A DNA stretch of 64,000 nucleotides from Allobosea sp. OK403 (GTDB lineage: Bacteria; Pseudomonadota; Alphaproteobacteria; Rhizobiales; Beijerinckiaceae). The notes beneath the pieces are model-generated. The model saw nothing but the letters and a program-made list of their open reading frames with translations, did no database searches and was not told the DNA's origin. The first letter of the stretch is position 1; every line of letters starts with the position of its first letter. The position numbers were made by a program, and so were the translations under genes. The DNA is taken from NCBI RefSeq assembly GCF_900113835.1, contig NZ_FOQV01000013.1, positions 62,001-126,000 on the forward strand. Reading direction: 5' to 3'. This document shows positions 49,440-57,830 of the stretch, piece after piece.

Positions 49440-51788
49440 CTAGCGTTCCGGGCCACCGCGTCCGCGCTGCCGTGCGATCGCCAAGCGCTTCTGCAACCGA
49501 GCGATGCGCTCGGCCTCGTTCCTGCGCAATTCCTCGTCGGTGAGCTGCTTCGGCCTCGTCGGATTGGATGCCACGGGTGTCCCTGGCTGCGGCTCCTTTG
49601 CGAGGGCGCGCGGCTCGACAGCCGCCGACATGGGCGCCTCGAGTGGCTTTGCGGGCTCGGTCGGCGCTGCTGGCGGTTTGGAGTAGCTTGCCGCTCTTTC
49701 GGCCGCGATGGCCTTTGCCGTATCTCGGACCTGGTTGATAAGGTCAGAGGAGCGCCTACCCCGTTCGGCTTGGACAGCGCGTGATGGCGATGTCCGGTTG
49801 GTCGTAGCCGTGCGGCCCTGGACCTTGGCTTCCTCCGGCACGACGATGGCAGGCTCGGCCGTGAGGCGCTCGGTCATGCCGCGCATGGCCTTGTTCAGGG
49901 CGGCGTAGTTTTCAGCGCGAATGGTCGCGTCATCGAGCTTCTTCGCTTTGACGAGCAGCCGCTCGGCTTTCTGGATCTGCCCGAGAAGTAGCCGGATCCG
50001 ATTATCGACGTCGTCGACCGCCTGCTTCATTTCGCCGGCGACAGCAATGGCAGCCTCATCGGCATCGTCGCGGCTCTTCCGGGTCTTGAGGCGTGAACGT
50101 GACTCCAGTTTTGCCGACACGTGCGAGATAGCATTGCGCTCGTTGACGAGTTCGGCCTTCCGAGCCGAAAGGCGGACGATTTCATTGGCGGTCTTGTTCG
50201 CAAGGCGCGCTTCGGCAGCCTGACGCCCATGCTGTGGAGCCAGTGCCTTCGCCAGCCAGGCTCGGCGATAGGCCTCATATGAGGCATCCGCCTTGGCGAT
50301 TGCAGCAACGGATTGAAGATTGGTCGCCCATTGCTGGTCGGCAAGCTTCAGGCCCTGCGTCGTCTCCAGTCCTTTGCGCTCGCGGGCATAGGAAGCCGGA
50401 TTGACGCGCTCGCGAGCTTTTTCAGGAACACCCATCTCCACATAGGTCCGCGGGTCGAGGCGCTTCTCAGCCCCCGCAGCAGCCAAGTGCTGATTGGCGA
50501 GCTTGGCGAAGCGCGCGCGCTCGGTCCGGATCCAGGTTTTCTCCTGACCGATCGCAAGGAGCTTCTTCTGCTGGAATGGGCGAGAGGTCCATTTATTCCG
50601 GTGCTTGTCCCGGTTCTCCTTGGTGTAGGTGAAGTCCCAAATCATCTCGCCTGAGCCTGGTTTCTCTGGATGCTCGATCTTCTTGGCGGGGCGATCGTAG
50701 AGATTGATGTGCACATGATAGTTGCGGCTATCGTTGTGCTTGTTCGGAGCGTGGATGGCCGCCCAGTAGGGGAGGCCGTGACCCTCGTACGACTTGCAGA
50801 AGTCCTTCGTCAGCACGAGGCGCTGCACCGGCGTCATCTCGTGGGGGAGTTCGATGACGAGGCGCGTCTGGACGCGGCCCCCGCGCCCAACCAGGAAGGC
50901 GATGGGCGCATCGGGCAGATCGTCGACACTCTGCTCGGCAGATATCTTCGTGAAGCCGGCCTTCTGAAAGATATCGATGAGCTTGAGGCCTTCGGCCTCC
51001 GTAACGGTCTCCGAGATCGCCTGGTTCGTGGTCAGGGCTAACGAGAGCGTCGGAGGAAGCGCAGACGGGTGTCGGGTCATATTACGAAGGCGAACCCATA
51101 CCGCAGGGTATTTTTCGGGATCCAAGATGACCTTGGTTTTCCGAGGAGCATCCTCGGCATCATCGACAGCGTCCCAGAAGGCATCACGCTCCTCCTTGGT
51201 CGCACCGATATTGCCGAAGGAGGAGACCTCCATGCCAGCGCTGACAACCTGTTCGAGCTTCGATGGCTCGTCGATGTAGCCCTGCATCGCCTTTGACTGG
51301 ACGACCTCGACGGCGTCCTCGCGGTCGATATAGCGCTGATGCTTGCCGCCACCGCTGAGGGCTGCCGAGGCGCTCTTGCGCCCTTTTAGGACGTCAGCAA
51401 GTTGGCCGCCCTTGGAGAAGGTCGTGACCGAGAAGTGGAAGGAGACTGCGCCGCTCTGACCCTGCGGCCTGGTTGTCTGCTTTTGTGCCTTCTGGCTCTG
51501 TAGGCCGCTTGCGGTCCGAACGCCGGGTTTGGCCAAAATACGGGCTATGTCGGCAACGCCAGATCCACCGCGGGAGACGTCCGTCATCCGCCGCTGCGCC
51601 TGTTGCTCAAGGGCGTTGACCCGATGAAGAGCACGAGCAGCCGCACGCTCTCCCGCATCGATCTCGCGCTCTCGATCAGCTTCGAGCTCGCGCTGCGCGC
51701 GCTTGCTCTCCCGTGTCGCGCGGGACTTTGTAGCGCGCTGCTCGGCTGCGATGCGCTTCCTGGCGGCGATGTCGTCGAGATCGAGCAT
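49440..51788 (-). CDS. MobA/MobL-type (MobQ) relaxase
   Basis: 782 residues. The relaxase domain starts about residue 115 (GAVSFHFSVTTFSKGG) and contains the metal-binding histidines in HNDSRNYHVHINLYDRP, plus the upstream HGLPYWAAIH region, typical of MobQ enzymes that nick oriT and pilot the strand. Two features are unusual: about 110 charged coiled-coil residues precede the domain (usual members start close to it), and the C-terminal third is a long coiled coil (SRSRLKTRKSRDDADE) and a Pro/Ala tail. Its promoter and oriT are expected in the region just after 51788. Confidence 0.88.
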   Translation of the reverse strand: MLDLDDIAARKRIAAEQRATKSRATRESKRAQRELEADREREIDAGERAAARALHRVNALEQQAQRRMTDVSRGGSGVADIARILAKPGVRTASGLQSQKAQKQTTRPQGQSGAVSFHFSVTTFSKGGQLADVLKGRKSASAALSGGGKHQRYIDREDAVEVVQSKAMQGYIDEPSKLEQVVSAGMEVSSFGNIGATKEERDAFWDAVDDAEDAPRKTKVILDPEKYPAVWVRLRNMTRHPSALPPTLSLALTTNQAISETVTEAEGLKLIDIFQKAGFTKISAEQSVDDLPDAPIAFLVGRGGRVQTRLVIELPHEMTPVQRLVLTKDFCKSYEGHGLPYWAAIHAPNKHNDSRNYHVHINLYDRPAKKIEHPEKPGSGEMIWDFTYTKENRDKHRNKWTSRPFQQKKLLAIGQEKTWIRTERARFAKLANQHLAAAGAEKRLDPRTYVEMGVPEKARERVNPASYARERKGLETTQGLKLADQQWATNLQSVAAIAKADASYEAYRRAWLAKALAPQHGRQAAEARLANKTANEIVRLSARKAELVNERNAISHVSAKLESRSRLKTRKSRDDADEAAIAVAGEMKQAVDDVDNRIRLLLGQIQKAERLLVKAKKLDDATIRAENYAALNKAMRGMTERLTAEPAIVVPEEAKVQGRTATTNRTSPSRAVQAERGRRSSDLINQVRDTAKAIAAERAASYSKPPAAPTEPAKPLEAPMSAAVEPRALAKEPQPGTPVASNPTRPKQLTDEELRRNEAERIARLQKRLAIARQRGRGGPER

Positions 51789-51891
51789 GCAATGGCCTGA
51801 AAGCGAATCCGGATTCTCAGCAATGCTTCAATTAAAACTCGAATCCGATCGCCTCCAAAGCTGCCTGTAGAGTATCGCGTTTCCGCATGCG

Positions 51892-51920
51892 GTCATGATT
51901 AAGAACCCACTAATCATGAC
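51892..51920. repeat. oriT: Perfect inverted repeat upstream of the relaxase, oriT candidate
   Basis: GTCATGATTA (51892-51901) and TAATCATGAC (51911-51920) are a perfect 10-bp inverted repeat with the spacer AGAACCCAC, 104 bases upstream of the relaxase start. An inverted repeat close to the relaxase gene is the usual oriT layout. The nick site cannot be assigned. Confidence 0.45.
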
Positions 51921-51959
51921 TCGCTGGGCCGTTCTCCATCACCCGTCTCGGAACTTCCA

Positions 51960-52049
51960 AGCTCATCGATGAGACCGGACATACCTTGCGCTGATGCAAT
52001 CCAGACCGTGATTGCAACGATTAAGGCTCAGGTTTCCTGGGCCTTTTTT
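51960..52049 (+). ncRNA. Possible small RNA ending in a terminator
   Basis: On the plus strand a hairpin TGCAAT / ATTGCA (51995-52000, 52011-52016) is followed by a terminator hairpin GGCTCAGG / CCTGGGCC (52025-52032, 52036-52043) with six T. No protein gene precedes it, and this layout resembles the ctRNA locus in repABC. The start is a guess; no strong promoter was recognised. Confidence 0.4.
52025..52049 (+). terminator. Rho-independent terminator in the non-coding block
   Basis: Stem GGCTCAGG / CCTGGGCC (one G-T pair), loop TTT, then TTTTTT at 52044-52049. Confidence 0.75.
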
Positions 52050-52627
52050 GGCTGCAGTAGCCATAGGAAGCGGCCAACCTGGCAACCCGCCACGACAAGG
52101 CTTTGCCGCGTTGTGCGCCTCTCGTGAGAGGGGCGCGCGGGATACCTTGACGCTGAGCCGGAGAGACCTCTTGGCCTTGGCCGAGAGCATCGTGATCCGA
52201 ACCGGCCAGCGACATATCGGGATGTTTTCTGACCTCCGCACACAGGCCGCCGCCGGCTGCCTGTGCGACCCTCCTTCGGGGCGCGCGGAGATACCATTCC
52301 GATTTTTCCAAGGTGGCCACAATGGCCTTGGGAAAGGCGTCCGGCGCGCCCCCGGAACGCAACCCCGTCGAGCCTGAGAACGCACTTTTTCCGAGGCCGG
52401 AAATTTTTCCGGGCCGACGAAAAACGCGGTGGCAGGACAGACTTGATTGGGTGGGAAAACGGGGCTCATCCCCGGTTTTTCCATCCTTCCCATTTTGGGA
52501 AGGATAAGCCTCGCAGAGCCCAAAGCCGAAGGCTGTAAAGGATACGCGGAACGCGTAACGTTTACGGTATTGGGCCCATAGCTGTTTCCGTCTTGAGGTC
52601 AGCTCTTCAGCGAACCCTGGAAAAGGT

Positions 52628-52846
52628 GGACATAAGGTAGGTAGGGGATCGTATGTCCACCTCGTAAAAGCCGGGGTGGAAAACGGCCCCGAATTGGGCG
52701 TGAATCAAAGCCTGAAAATGCGGACATAAGGTAGGTGGGGGATCGTATGTCCGCTGGTTGAATCCACGCTGAAACGACGGGGCCGGTAGGCGCTGAAAGT
52801 GAGCCCGGGAAATGGGGACCTAGCGTAGGTGGGGGATCGTATGTCC
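52628..52846. repeat. Three 31-bp dyad elements in a 94-bp tandem repeat
   Basis: Copies at 52628-52658, 52722-52752 and 52816-52846, exactly 94 bases apart. Each is a dyad GGACATA...TATGTCC (third copy GGACCTA) around a strongly conserved 17-base centre containing GTAGGTGGGGGATCG. The outer arm bases differ but pair in each copy: GGT/ACC in the first, GC/GC in the second, G/C in the third, so arm pairing is preserved by covariation. The 63-base spacers also share weak similarity (GGCGTGAA...AAATG). 94 is not a multiple of 3 and the frames differ, so this is not coding repeat. Confidence 0.85.
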
Positions 52847-53079
52847 CTCCGGGCGAAAGCCCCTCGTCGTCGGGCATGAATCCGTAGCGCTGAATCCGCG
52901 GTGAATCACAGCGGACTGGCGAACGGATTGATGCATTCGAGGGGCGGCCGTCAGGCCATCGCGACAGGGTGAATCGGTGGTCCTGGAGCCGCGTGAGCGA
53001 CATCGCTGAATCGGCATATCGAGGTGCCGGTAGGCAAGTCAGACGACCGTGTCGGTCGGCTGCGGAGCGCGTATGAATC
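52702..53079. repeat. Cluster of eight TGAATC (GANTC) sites
   Basis: GAATC occurs at 52702, 52760, 52878, 52892, 52903, 52971, 53008 and 53075, each preceded by T and all in the same orientation. GANTC is the target of the cell-cycle methyltransferase CcrM in alphaproteobacteria. Eight sites in 380 bases of GC-rich DNA is several times what composition predicts. Confidence 0.7.
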
Positions 53080-53165
53080 GGGAGGCCCCGGCGGCATTGC
53101 CGCTCTGTCCAACGGTTGCGTGTGCGCAAAGTCTTGGGTGGGAATTGGTCAATCGGCCAAAAGAA

Positions 53166-53190
53166 AACCCCGCCCGGTGAGGGCGGGGTT
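53166..53190 (-). terminator. Strong terminator hairpin
   Basis: Perfect 10-bp arms AACCCCGCCC and GGGCGGGGTT around GGTGA. On the minus strand it is followed by TTTTCTTTT, so it should terminate minus-strand transcription arriving from higher coordinates, such as the RES-Xre operon or a small ORF just upstream. Confidence 0.8.
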
Positions 53191-53426
53191 GCCTGTCTCA
53201 GAGGCCGCCTTCGAGCGCGAAGGCCCGGGCGAGGTCCGGATAGCCGAGGCGTTGTCGCACGATAGGCTTCGCCCACATAGTCGAAGATGGCGTTGAACTC
53301 GTGGCCCTCGGCTTCCTCGTAGCCGTCGTGTTCGGATCCGCAGGGCATGAATCTGGTCCTTCCGGGTATTGGGAGTTGATCGAGCTCGATCGATCTTGCC
53401 GTTCCGGACCGGGAAGTCGTTTCCTA

Positions 53427-54194
53427 TCATCGATCCCAGTTCAGCCCGGCGATGCGGGGATCGGCCACAAACGCGTCGCGCCCGAATTCGAGTGCTTGCT
53501 GGGGGAACTCACAAAGAGCGCGGACACCCGATGCGCTGAGGCGCATGCGCCAGGTTTGCCGGTCAACGGGGGCGGGCATCGCAAATGCCCGACACAGCAA
53601 TATCGCGAGGTTGCTGCCCTTGGCGGGGTCACGAACCGACTGGTAGCGGATCACGTCGGCGTTCGCGTTCCGCGCCGCCTCCGCGAACTCCTGACATCCG
53701 TCATAAGCGATGAGGTCGGTCCAAATTGCCGCATCTTTGGAAAGCGGATCCTGGGTAAGATCAAGGAGGGACGTTGTTTCGACGGCAGCCGAAAAGGCCG
53801 TGTACTCGGCAGCGTTGGATGGCCAGGCGGTTGCGGGGGACTCGGAGAAAAATAGCAGCCGGTAAAAGGCCATTTCAGCGATCGCCGTCGTTACGCGCTC
53901 AGCGGCGTAGTAGACGCCGGCGGTTCGCCCGGCGCGCCGGAAGCGTGATCCGTTCGGATAGAGAGCGCCGTACCGGAAGGGTGTTGCGAGGAGGAAGTCG
54001 AGGTGGCGACATTCCGCCGGCACTCTCGGCTTCGACTCCTCGATCAGGTCTTCCAGCAACGCCTGCTCAGCGAGGGTGTCGGTAAGCTTCAGCGTCGAGA
54101 CTCGGTGCTGGGCCTCGACGAGGCGCCAGCAGGAACCGACGAAGGGCCGAAACTCAGACGAGAGCGCGACGCGCGTCCAGGTAGGCGATGACAT
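53427..54194 (-). CDS. RES-domain toxin
   Basis: 255 residues (a GTG at 54206 would add four). WRLVEAQH, RFRRAGRTAGVYYAAERVTT and AIAEMAFYRLLFF contain the conserved Arg/Tyr/Glu of RES toxins, with IRYQSVRDPAKGSNLAIL as the late Ser-containing part. RES toxins are ADP-ribosyltransferase-like enzymes that deplete NAD or modify a host target. Encoded downstream of and overlapping its antitoxin (54154-54194). Confidence 0.85.
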   Translation of the reverse strand: MSSPTWTRVALSSEFRPFVGSCWRLVEAQHRVSTLKLTDTLAEQALLEDLIEESKPRVPAECRHLDFLLATPFRYGALYPNGSRFRRAGRTAGVYYAAERVTTAIAEMAFYRLLFFSESPATAWPSNAAEYTAFSAAVETTSLLDLTQDPLSKDAAIWTDLIAYDGCQEFAEAARNANADVIRYQSVRDPAKGSNLAILLCRAFAMPAPVDRQTWRMRLSASGVRALCEFPQQALEFGRDAFVADPRIAGLNWDR

Positions 54195-54534
54195 CGACGA
54201 GTCCACTCACGGTCTGAAGCTTTTCGATCGGCCGGGCATCGAGAGCGGTATTGGGATTGGCAAGCCAGCTTGCAGCGACCTGATCGTCCCCTCCGACGAT
54301 CGCGTCGAGAGAGCGGAACAGTCGAACGAAGAGGACGGCAAGCTCGAACGGCTTGGTGCCGGGCTCCAGTCCAAAGGCACCGCGCTTCATGCGCGAGACC
54401 GTGGCCTCGCTGATGCCGATGATCGCGGCGAGGGTTCGGGCGGTGACCTGAAGCTGGTCAGCCGCGCGGATCGTGGCCTTGGTTATGACCGCACCGGCCT
54501 CGGGTCGGGATGCGTGACCAAGTAGCGTGGGCAT
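54154..54534 (-). CDS. Xre/MbcA/ParS-type antitoxin (DUF2384)
   Basis: 126 residues: an N-terminal XRE helix-turn-helix (TARTLAAIIGISEATVSRMK) and a C-terminal DUF2384 domain (AASWLANPNTALDARPIEKL, GLVDVIAYLDARRALV) that blocks the RES active site. Operon order antitoxin-toxin is normal. The last about 45 residues are almost repeated in the IS110 chimera at 47164-47766, evidence of a second, destroyed copy. Confidence 0.88.
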   Translation of the reverse strand: MPTLLGHASRPEAGAVITKATIRAADQLQVTARTLAAIIGISEATVSRMKRGAFGLEPGTKPFELAVLFVRLFRSLDAIVGGDDQVAASWLANPNTALDARPIEKLQTVSGLVDVIAYLDARRALV

Positions 54535-54784
54535 GTCATTTCCTTTCCTGAGAAAGGATAACATAGAAAGGTTCCTTCTGAAAGCATCGAGATTTTCGGC
54601 ACGCCCGATCAGCCTGCGCGTCCAGCCTACCCGAATGTGACACGCTCAAGGCGCTGGAAGACGCCTATTCTCGTATGGTCGAGTACGGGTTACTGCTGGA
54701 GGAGGCCGGGCCCTTCGAGGCGCAAATGGTGCCATGCGCCGACATAACCGTGCAAGTCGATCGTGCGAGCGCATAGGGGGACAA

Positions 54785-57763
54785 ATGCTGACTCGAGGAT
54801 CGGAATGGCGGCGGTGGGAACCGCATATTCACGCACCGGGCACCGTCATGAACAACCAGTTTAGCGGTCCCACGGCGTGGCACGCCTATCTCACCGCGTT
54901 GGAGCAGGCCACGCCCGTGATCGAGGCGATCGCGGTCACCGATTATTATGTGACCGACACCTATGAGGAGGTGCTGAGGCAAAAGGCGGCCGGGCGACTG
55001 CCGGCGGCCAAGCTGATCTTTCCTAATGTCGAGCTGCGGCTCGATGTTGCGACCGCCAAAGGCGGCTTCGTCAACCTCCACCTGTTCGTCAGTCCGGAGG
55101 ATCCTCAGCATATTGAAGAGTTACGGCGTCTGCTGTCGCGCCTGCGTTTCAACGTCATGCAGGACCATTTCGACTGCACGCGCGCGGACCTTATCCGGCT
55201 TGGCAAGAAGGCCGATCCGGCTATCACCGACGATCGCGCGGCGCTGAGTTATGGGGCCAACCAGTTCAAGGTCAATTTCCAGCAACTGCGTGACATTTTC
55301 ACCGGCAACGGCTGGGCGAAGAAAAACATCCTGATCGCGGTGGCCGGCGGCGCCACAGACGGTACGTCGGGCGTGCGCGAGGCTGCCGACCAAACGATCC
55401 GGCGTGAAATCGAAGGGTTCGCCGACGTCATTTTCGCCGGCAGCCCTGCGCAGCGGGAGTTTTGGCTCGGCCTGCGGGACCTCGGTCCCGAGGAGATTCG
55501 GGCACGCTATGGCGGGCTGAAACCCTGCCTGCACGGGAGCGACGCCCACAAGCTCGACGATGTGGCGTCTCCGTTCGGAGACCGCTTCTCGTGGATCAAA
55601 GGGGGGCTGGAGTTCGACGCCCTCCGGCAGGCATGCATCGACCCCAGCGGCCGTGCACATGTCGGCGCCGAGCCGCCCGGGTCGGCCACGCCGTCGCAGG
55701 TTATCTCAGAAGTCCACGTGCTCGACGCCCCCTGGATGACGACGCCCGTCATTCCGCTCAATCCGGGCTTGGTCGCCATCATCGGCGCGCGTGGTTCCGG
55801 CAAGACCGCACTCGCCGACATGATCGCTGCGGGTTGTGACTCCATCCCCGACGAGTCGTGGAACGCGGAGGAATGGGCCAATCCGTCCTTTCTCGTGCGC
55901 GCTCGACCGCTGATCGCAGACGGGAAGGTGAAGGTGAGTTGGGCGGCGGGGGAACCCAGCACGCGCGCACTCAACGGATCGGATGCGAACGGACCCTACA
56001 GCTACGAGCGCGTCCGATATCTGTCGCAGCAATTCGTCGAGGATCTGTGCTCGTCAAGCGGCCTGACGGACGGCCTGCTGAGGGAGATAGAGCGGGTGAT
56101 CTTCGAGGCGCACCCTGATGACGCACGGGACGGCACGTTGGACTTTGCCGAGCTGCTGGAGCACCGCGCGTCCCGGCATCGTCTCGCTCGTGATCGTGAA
56201 GCCGAGGCCGTCTCGCAGATTTCGGAACGGATCGGCGCCGAGCTTGAGAAGGAAAAGCTGGCCGCGACCTATGAGGCGCAGGCCGCGCAGAAGAAGAAGC
56301 TGGTCGAGGCCTACACCGCAGACCGCGCGAAGCTCGTGTCGGCCGGCAGCGAAAAGCGAGCCCAGCGCCACACCGAGCTTGCCGGAGCCGCCAATCAGGT
56401 CCGGTCGAAGCTGCGGCAGTTTGCCGGTCGGCGACAGACCTTTCTTGCCCTGCAGGATGAGGTGAAGGACCTGCGTCGCAACCAGGCCCCCGAGACGTTG
56501 CGGCAGGCGCAGACACGTCATACGCACAGTGGCCTGTCGGCTGAGCAGTGGGCGGCCTTCTTGCTGGACTACAAAGGTCCAGTCGACAGCGATCTCGCCG
56601 ATTATGTGAAGTGGGTGGACGGCAAGATCGCTGCCCTGAAGGGGACGACACCGGCGCTGGGCGATCCGAACACCCCGTATTTTCTAGACGATACCGATCT
56701 ATCCACGCTGTCACAGGCGATCCTTGACGCGGAAATGGCGCGCCTGGAGAAGTTGGTCAGCGCGGACAAGGAAACACAGCGCCGCTACACCGCGCTTTCG
56801 GGCAGCATTGCGACCGAGACCGCAGCGTTGCAAACGCTGACCGAGAAGGCGACCGACGCGAAGGGCGCCAAGGGTCGCGCGCGCGACCTGCAGACCCAGC
56901 GCGAGGAAGCCTATGGCAGGGCCTTCGATGCGCTCGTCGCGGAACAATCGGTGCTGGCAGATCTCTACGCACCGCTCATGGCGCGGCTTGCCGCCTCGTC
57001 CGGCACGTTGAAGAAGCTGTCGTTCTCGGTCGTGCGCGTGGCCGATGTGGAGCAATGGGCGAACGAGGCCGAAGACGGCCTGATCGACCTCCGCAAGGCT
57101 GGCGCGTTCCGGGGTAGGGGCACATTGCTACAAAAGGCAAACGAGGTGCTCAAGAGCGCGTGGGAGACCGGCGATTCCGCAGCCGTCATCGCCGCGATGG
57201 CGGAGTTCCGGCGGCTCTACCAGAAGGATCTGCTGGACCATTCCCCGGTCGCGCATACGGATCAGGCGGAATTTCGAGCCTGGTCGAAGCGCTTCGCCCA
57301 ATGGCTTTTCAGCACCGATCATATCGCGATCCGCTATGGCATCGACTACGACGGCGTCGACATCCGGAAGCTGTCGCCTGGCACACGCGGCATTGTTCTT
57401 CTGCTTCTCTATCTGGCGCTGGATGACAGCGACAATCGGCCGCTGGTGATCGACCAACCCGAAGAGAACCTCGATCCAAAGTCGGTCTTTGATGAGCTCG
57501 TTCACCTCTTCGTCGAAGCCAAGTCCCACCGTCAGGTGATCATGGTGACGCACAATGCGAACCTGGTGATCAACACCGATGCGGATCAGATCATCATTGC
57601 CGAGGCGGGACCGCATCCGCACGGCTCCCTGCCGCCGATCTCGTACCGGTCGGGCGGTCTGGAGAACGCGGAGATCAGGAAGGCGGTCTGCGACATTCTC
57701 GAAGGTGGAGAGGGCGCCTTCCAGGAACGTGCGCGCCGACTGCGCGTGCGGTTGGAACGATAA
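54785..57763 (+). CDS. TrlF-type PHP-domain + SMC-like AAA ATPase
   Basis: 992 residues. The N-terminal third is a PHP-type metal hydrolase domain (WEPHIHAPGTVM near residue 12, GSDAHKLDDV near residue 260 as metal ligands). The rest is an SMC/ABC-like ATPase: Walker A AIIGARGSGKTALADMI near residue 333, a coiled coil (about 470-800), a signature-type KLSPGTRGIVLLLLYLALDD, Walker B PLVIDQPEENLDPKS and MVTHNANLVI. This matches the TrlF-family. Such ATPases are found in defence islands, and a nuclease or nucleotide-hydrolase role is assumed. The start at 54785 has AGGGGGA upstream. It is 67 bases from qatA and probably co-transcribed. Confidence 0.85.
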   Translation: MLTRGSEWRRWEPHIHAPGTVMNNQFSGPTAWHAYLTALEQATPVIEAIAVTDYYVTDTYEEVLRQKAAGRLPAAKLIFPNVELRLDVATAKGGFVNLHLFVSPEDPQHIEELRRLLSRLRFNVMQDHFDCTRADLIRLGKKADPAITDDRAALSYGANQFKVNFQQLRDIFTGNGWAKKNILIAVAGGATDGTSGVREAADQTIRREIEGFADVIFAGSPAQREFWLGLRDLGPEEIRARYGGLKPCLHGSDAHKLDDVASPFGDRFSWIKGGLEFDALRQACIDPSGRAHVGAEPPGSATPSQVISEVHVLDAPWMTTPVIPLNPGLVAIIGARGSGKTALADMIAAGCDSIPDESWNAEEWANPSFLVRARPLIADGKVKVSWAAGEPSTRALNGSDANGPYSYERVRYLSQQFVEDLCSSSGLTDGLLREIERVIFEAHPDDARDGTLDFAELLEHRASRHRLARDREAEAVSQISERIGAELEKEKLAATYEAQAAQKKKLVEAYTADRAKLVSAGSEKRAQRHTELAGAANQVRSKLRQFAGRRQTFLALQDEVKDLRRNQAPETLRQAQTRHTHSGLSAEQWAAFLLDYKGPVDSDLADYVKWVDGKIAALKGTTPALGDPNTPYFLDDTDLSTLSQAILDAEMARLEKLVSADKETQRRYTALSGSIATETAALQTLTEKATDAKGAKGRARDLQTQREEAYGRAFDALVAEQSVLADLYAPLMARLAASSGTLKKLSFSVVRVADVEQWANEAEDGLIDLRKAGAFRGRGTLLQKANEVLKSAWETGDSAAVIAAMAEFRRLYQKDLLDHSPVAHTDQAEFRAWSKRFAQWLFSTDHIAIRYGIDYDGVDIRKLSPGTRGIVLLLLYLALDDSDNRPLVIDQPEENLDPKSVFDELVHLFVEAKSHRQVIMVTHNANLVINTDADQIIIAEAGPHPHGSLPPISYRSGGLENAEIRKAVCDILEGGEGAFQERARRLRVRLER

Positions 57764-57830
57764 TGGGGTCAATAAGAAGAACAAATGGGCTGGGGCTATA
57801 GCCTGCGCAATGTAGGCGAAGGGGGGAACT

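Larger units (their letters stand above)
51789..53426. other. Hairpin-rich non-coding block upstream of the relaxase (probable oriT region)
   Basis: About 1.6 kb without a convincing gene. It holds many separate inverted repeats (51892-51920, 51995-52016, 52025-52049, 52395-52415, 52454-52482, 52483-52505), three 31-bp dyads spaced 94 bp apart (52628-52846), a cluster of TGAATC sites (52702-53079), and a terminator (53166-53190). This density of secondary structure upstream of a relaxase suggests oriT, accessory transfer sites or structured RNAs. Confidence 0.55.

Noticed and set aside
49401..49440. Inverted repeat GAAACGG / CCGTTTC between XRE and relaxase stops
   Set aside because: The loop is 26 bases and there is no T-run, so a terminator call is not supported.
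52628..52846. CRISPR array
   Set aside because: Repeats are dyads with 63-base related spacers, only three copies, and no cas genes nearby.
52599..53348. 249-residue minus-strand frame covering the 94-bp repeats
   Set aside because: The repeats fall in all three frames of this reading, there is no domain, and the terminator lies inside it.
56054..57784. Minus-strand frames across the TrlF gene
   Set aside because: Shadows of a gene with intact Walker and PHP motifs on the plus strand.
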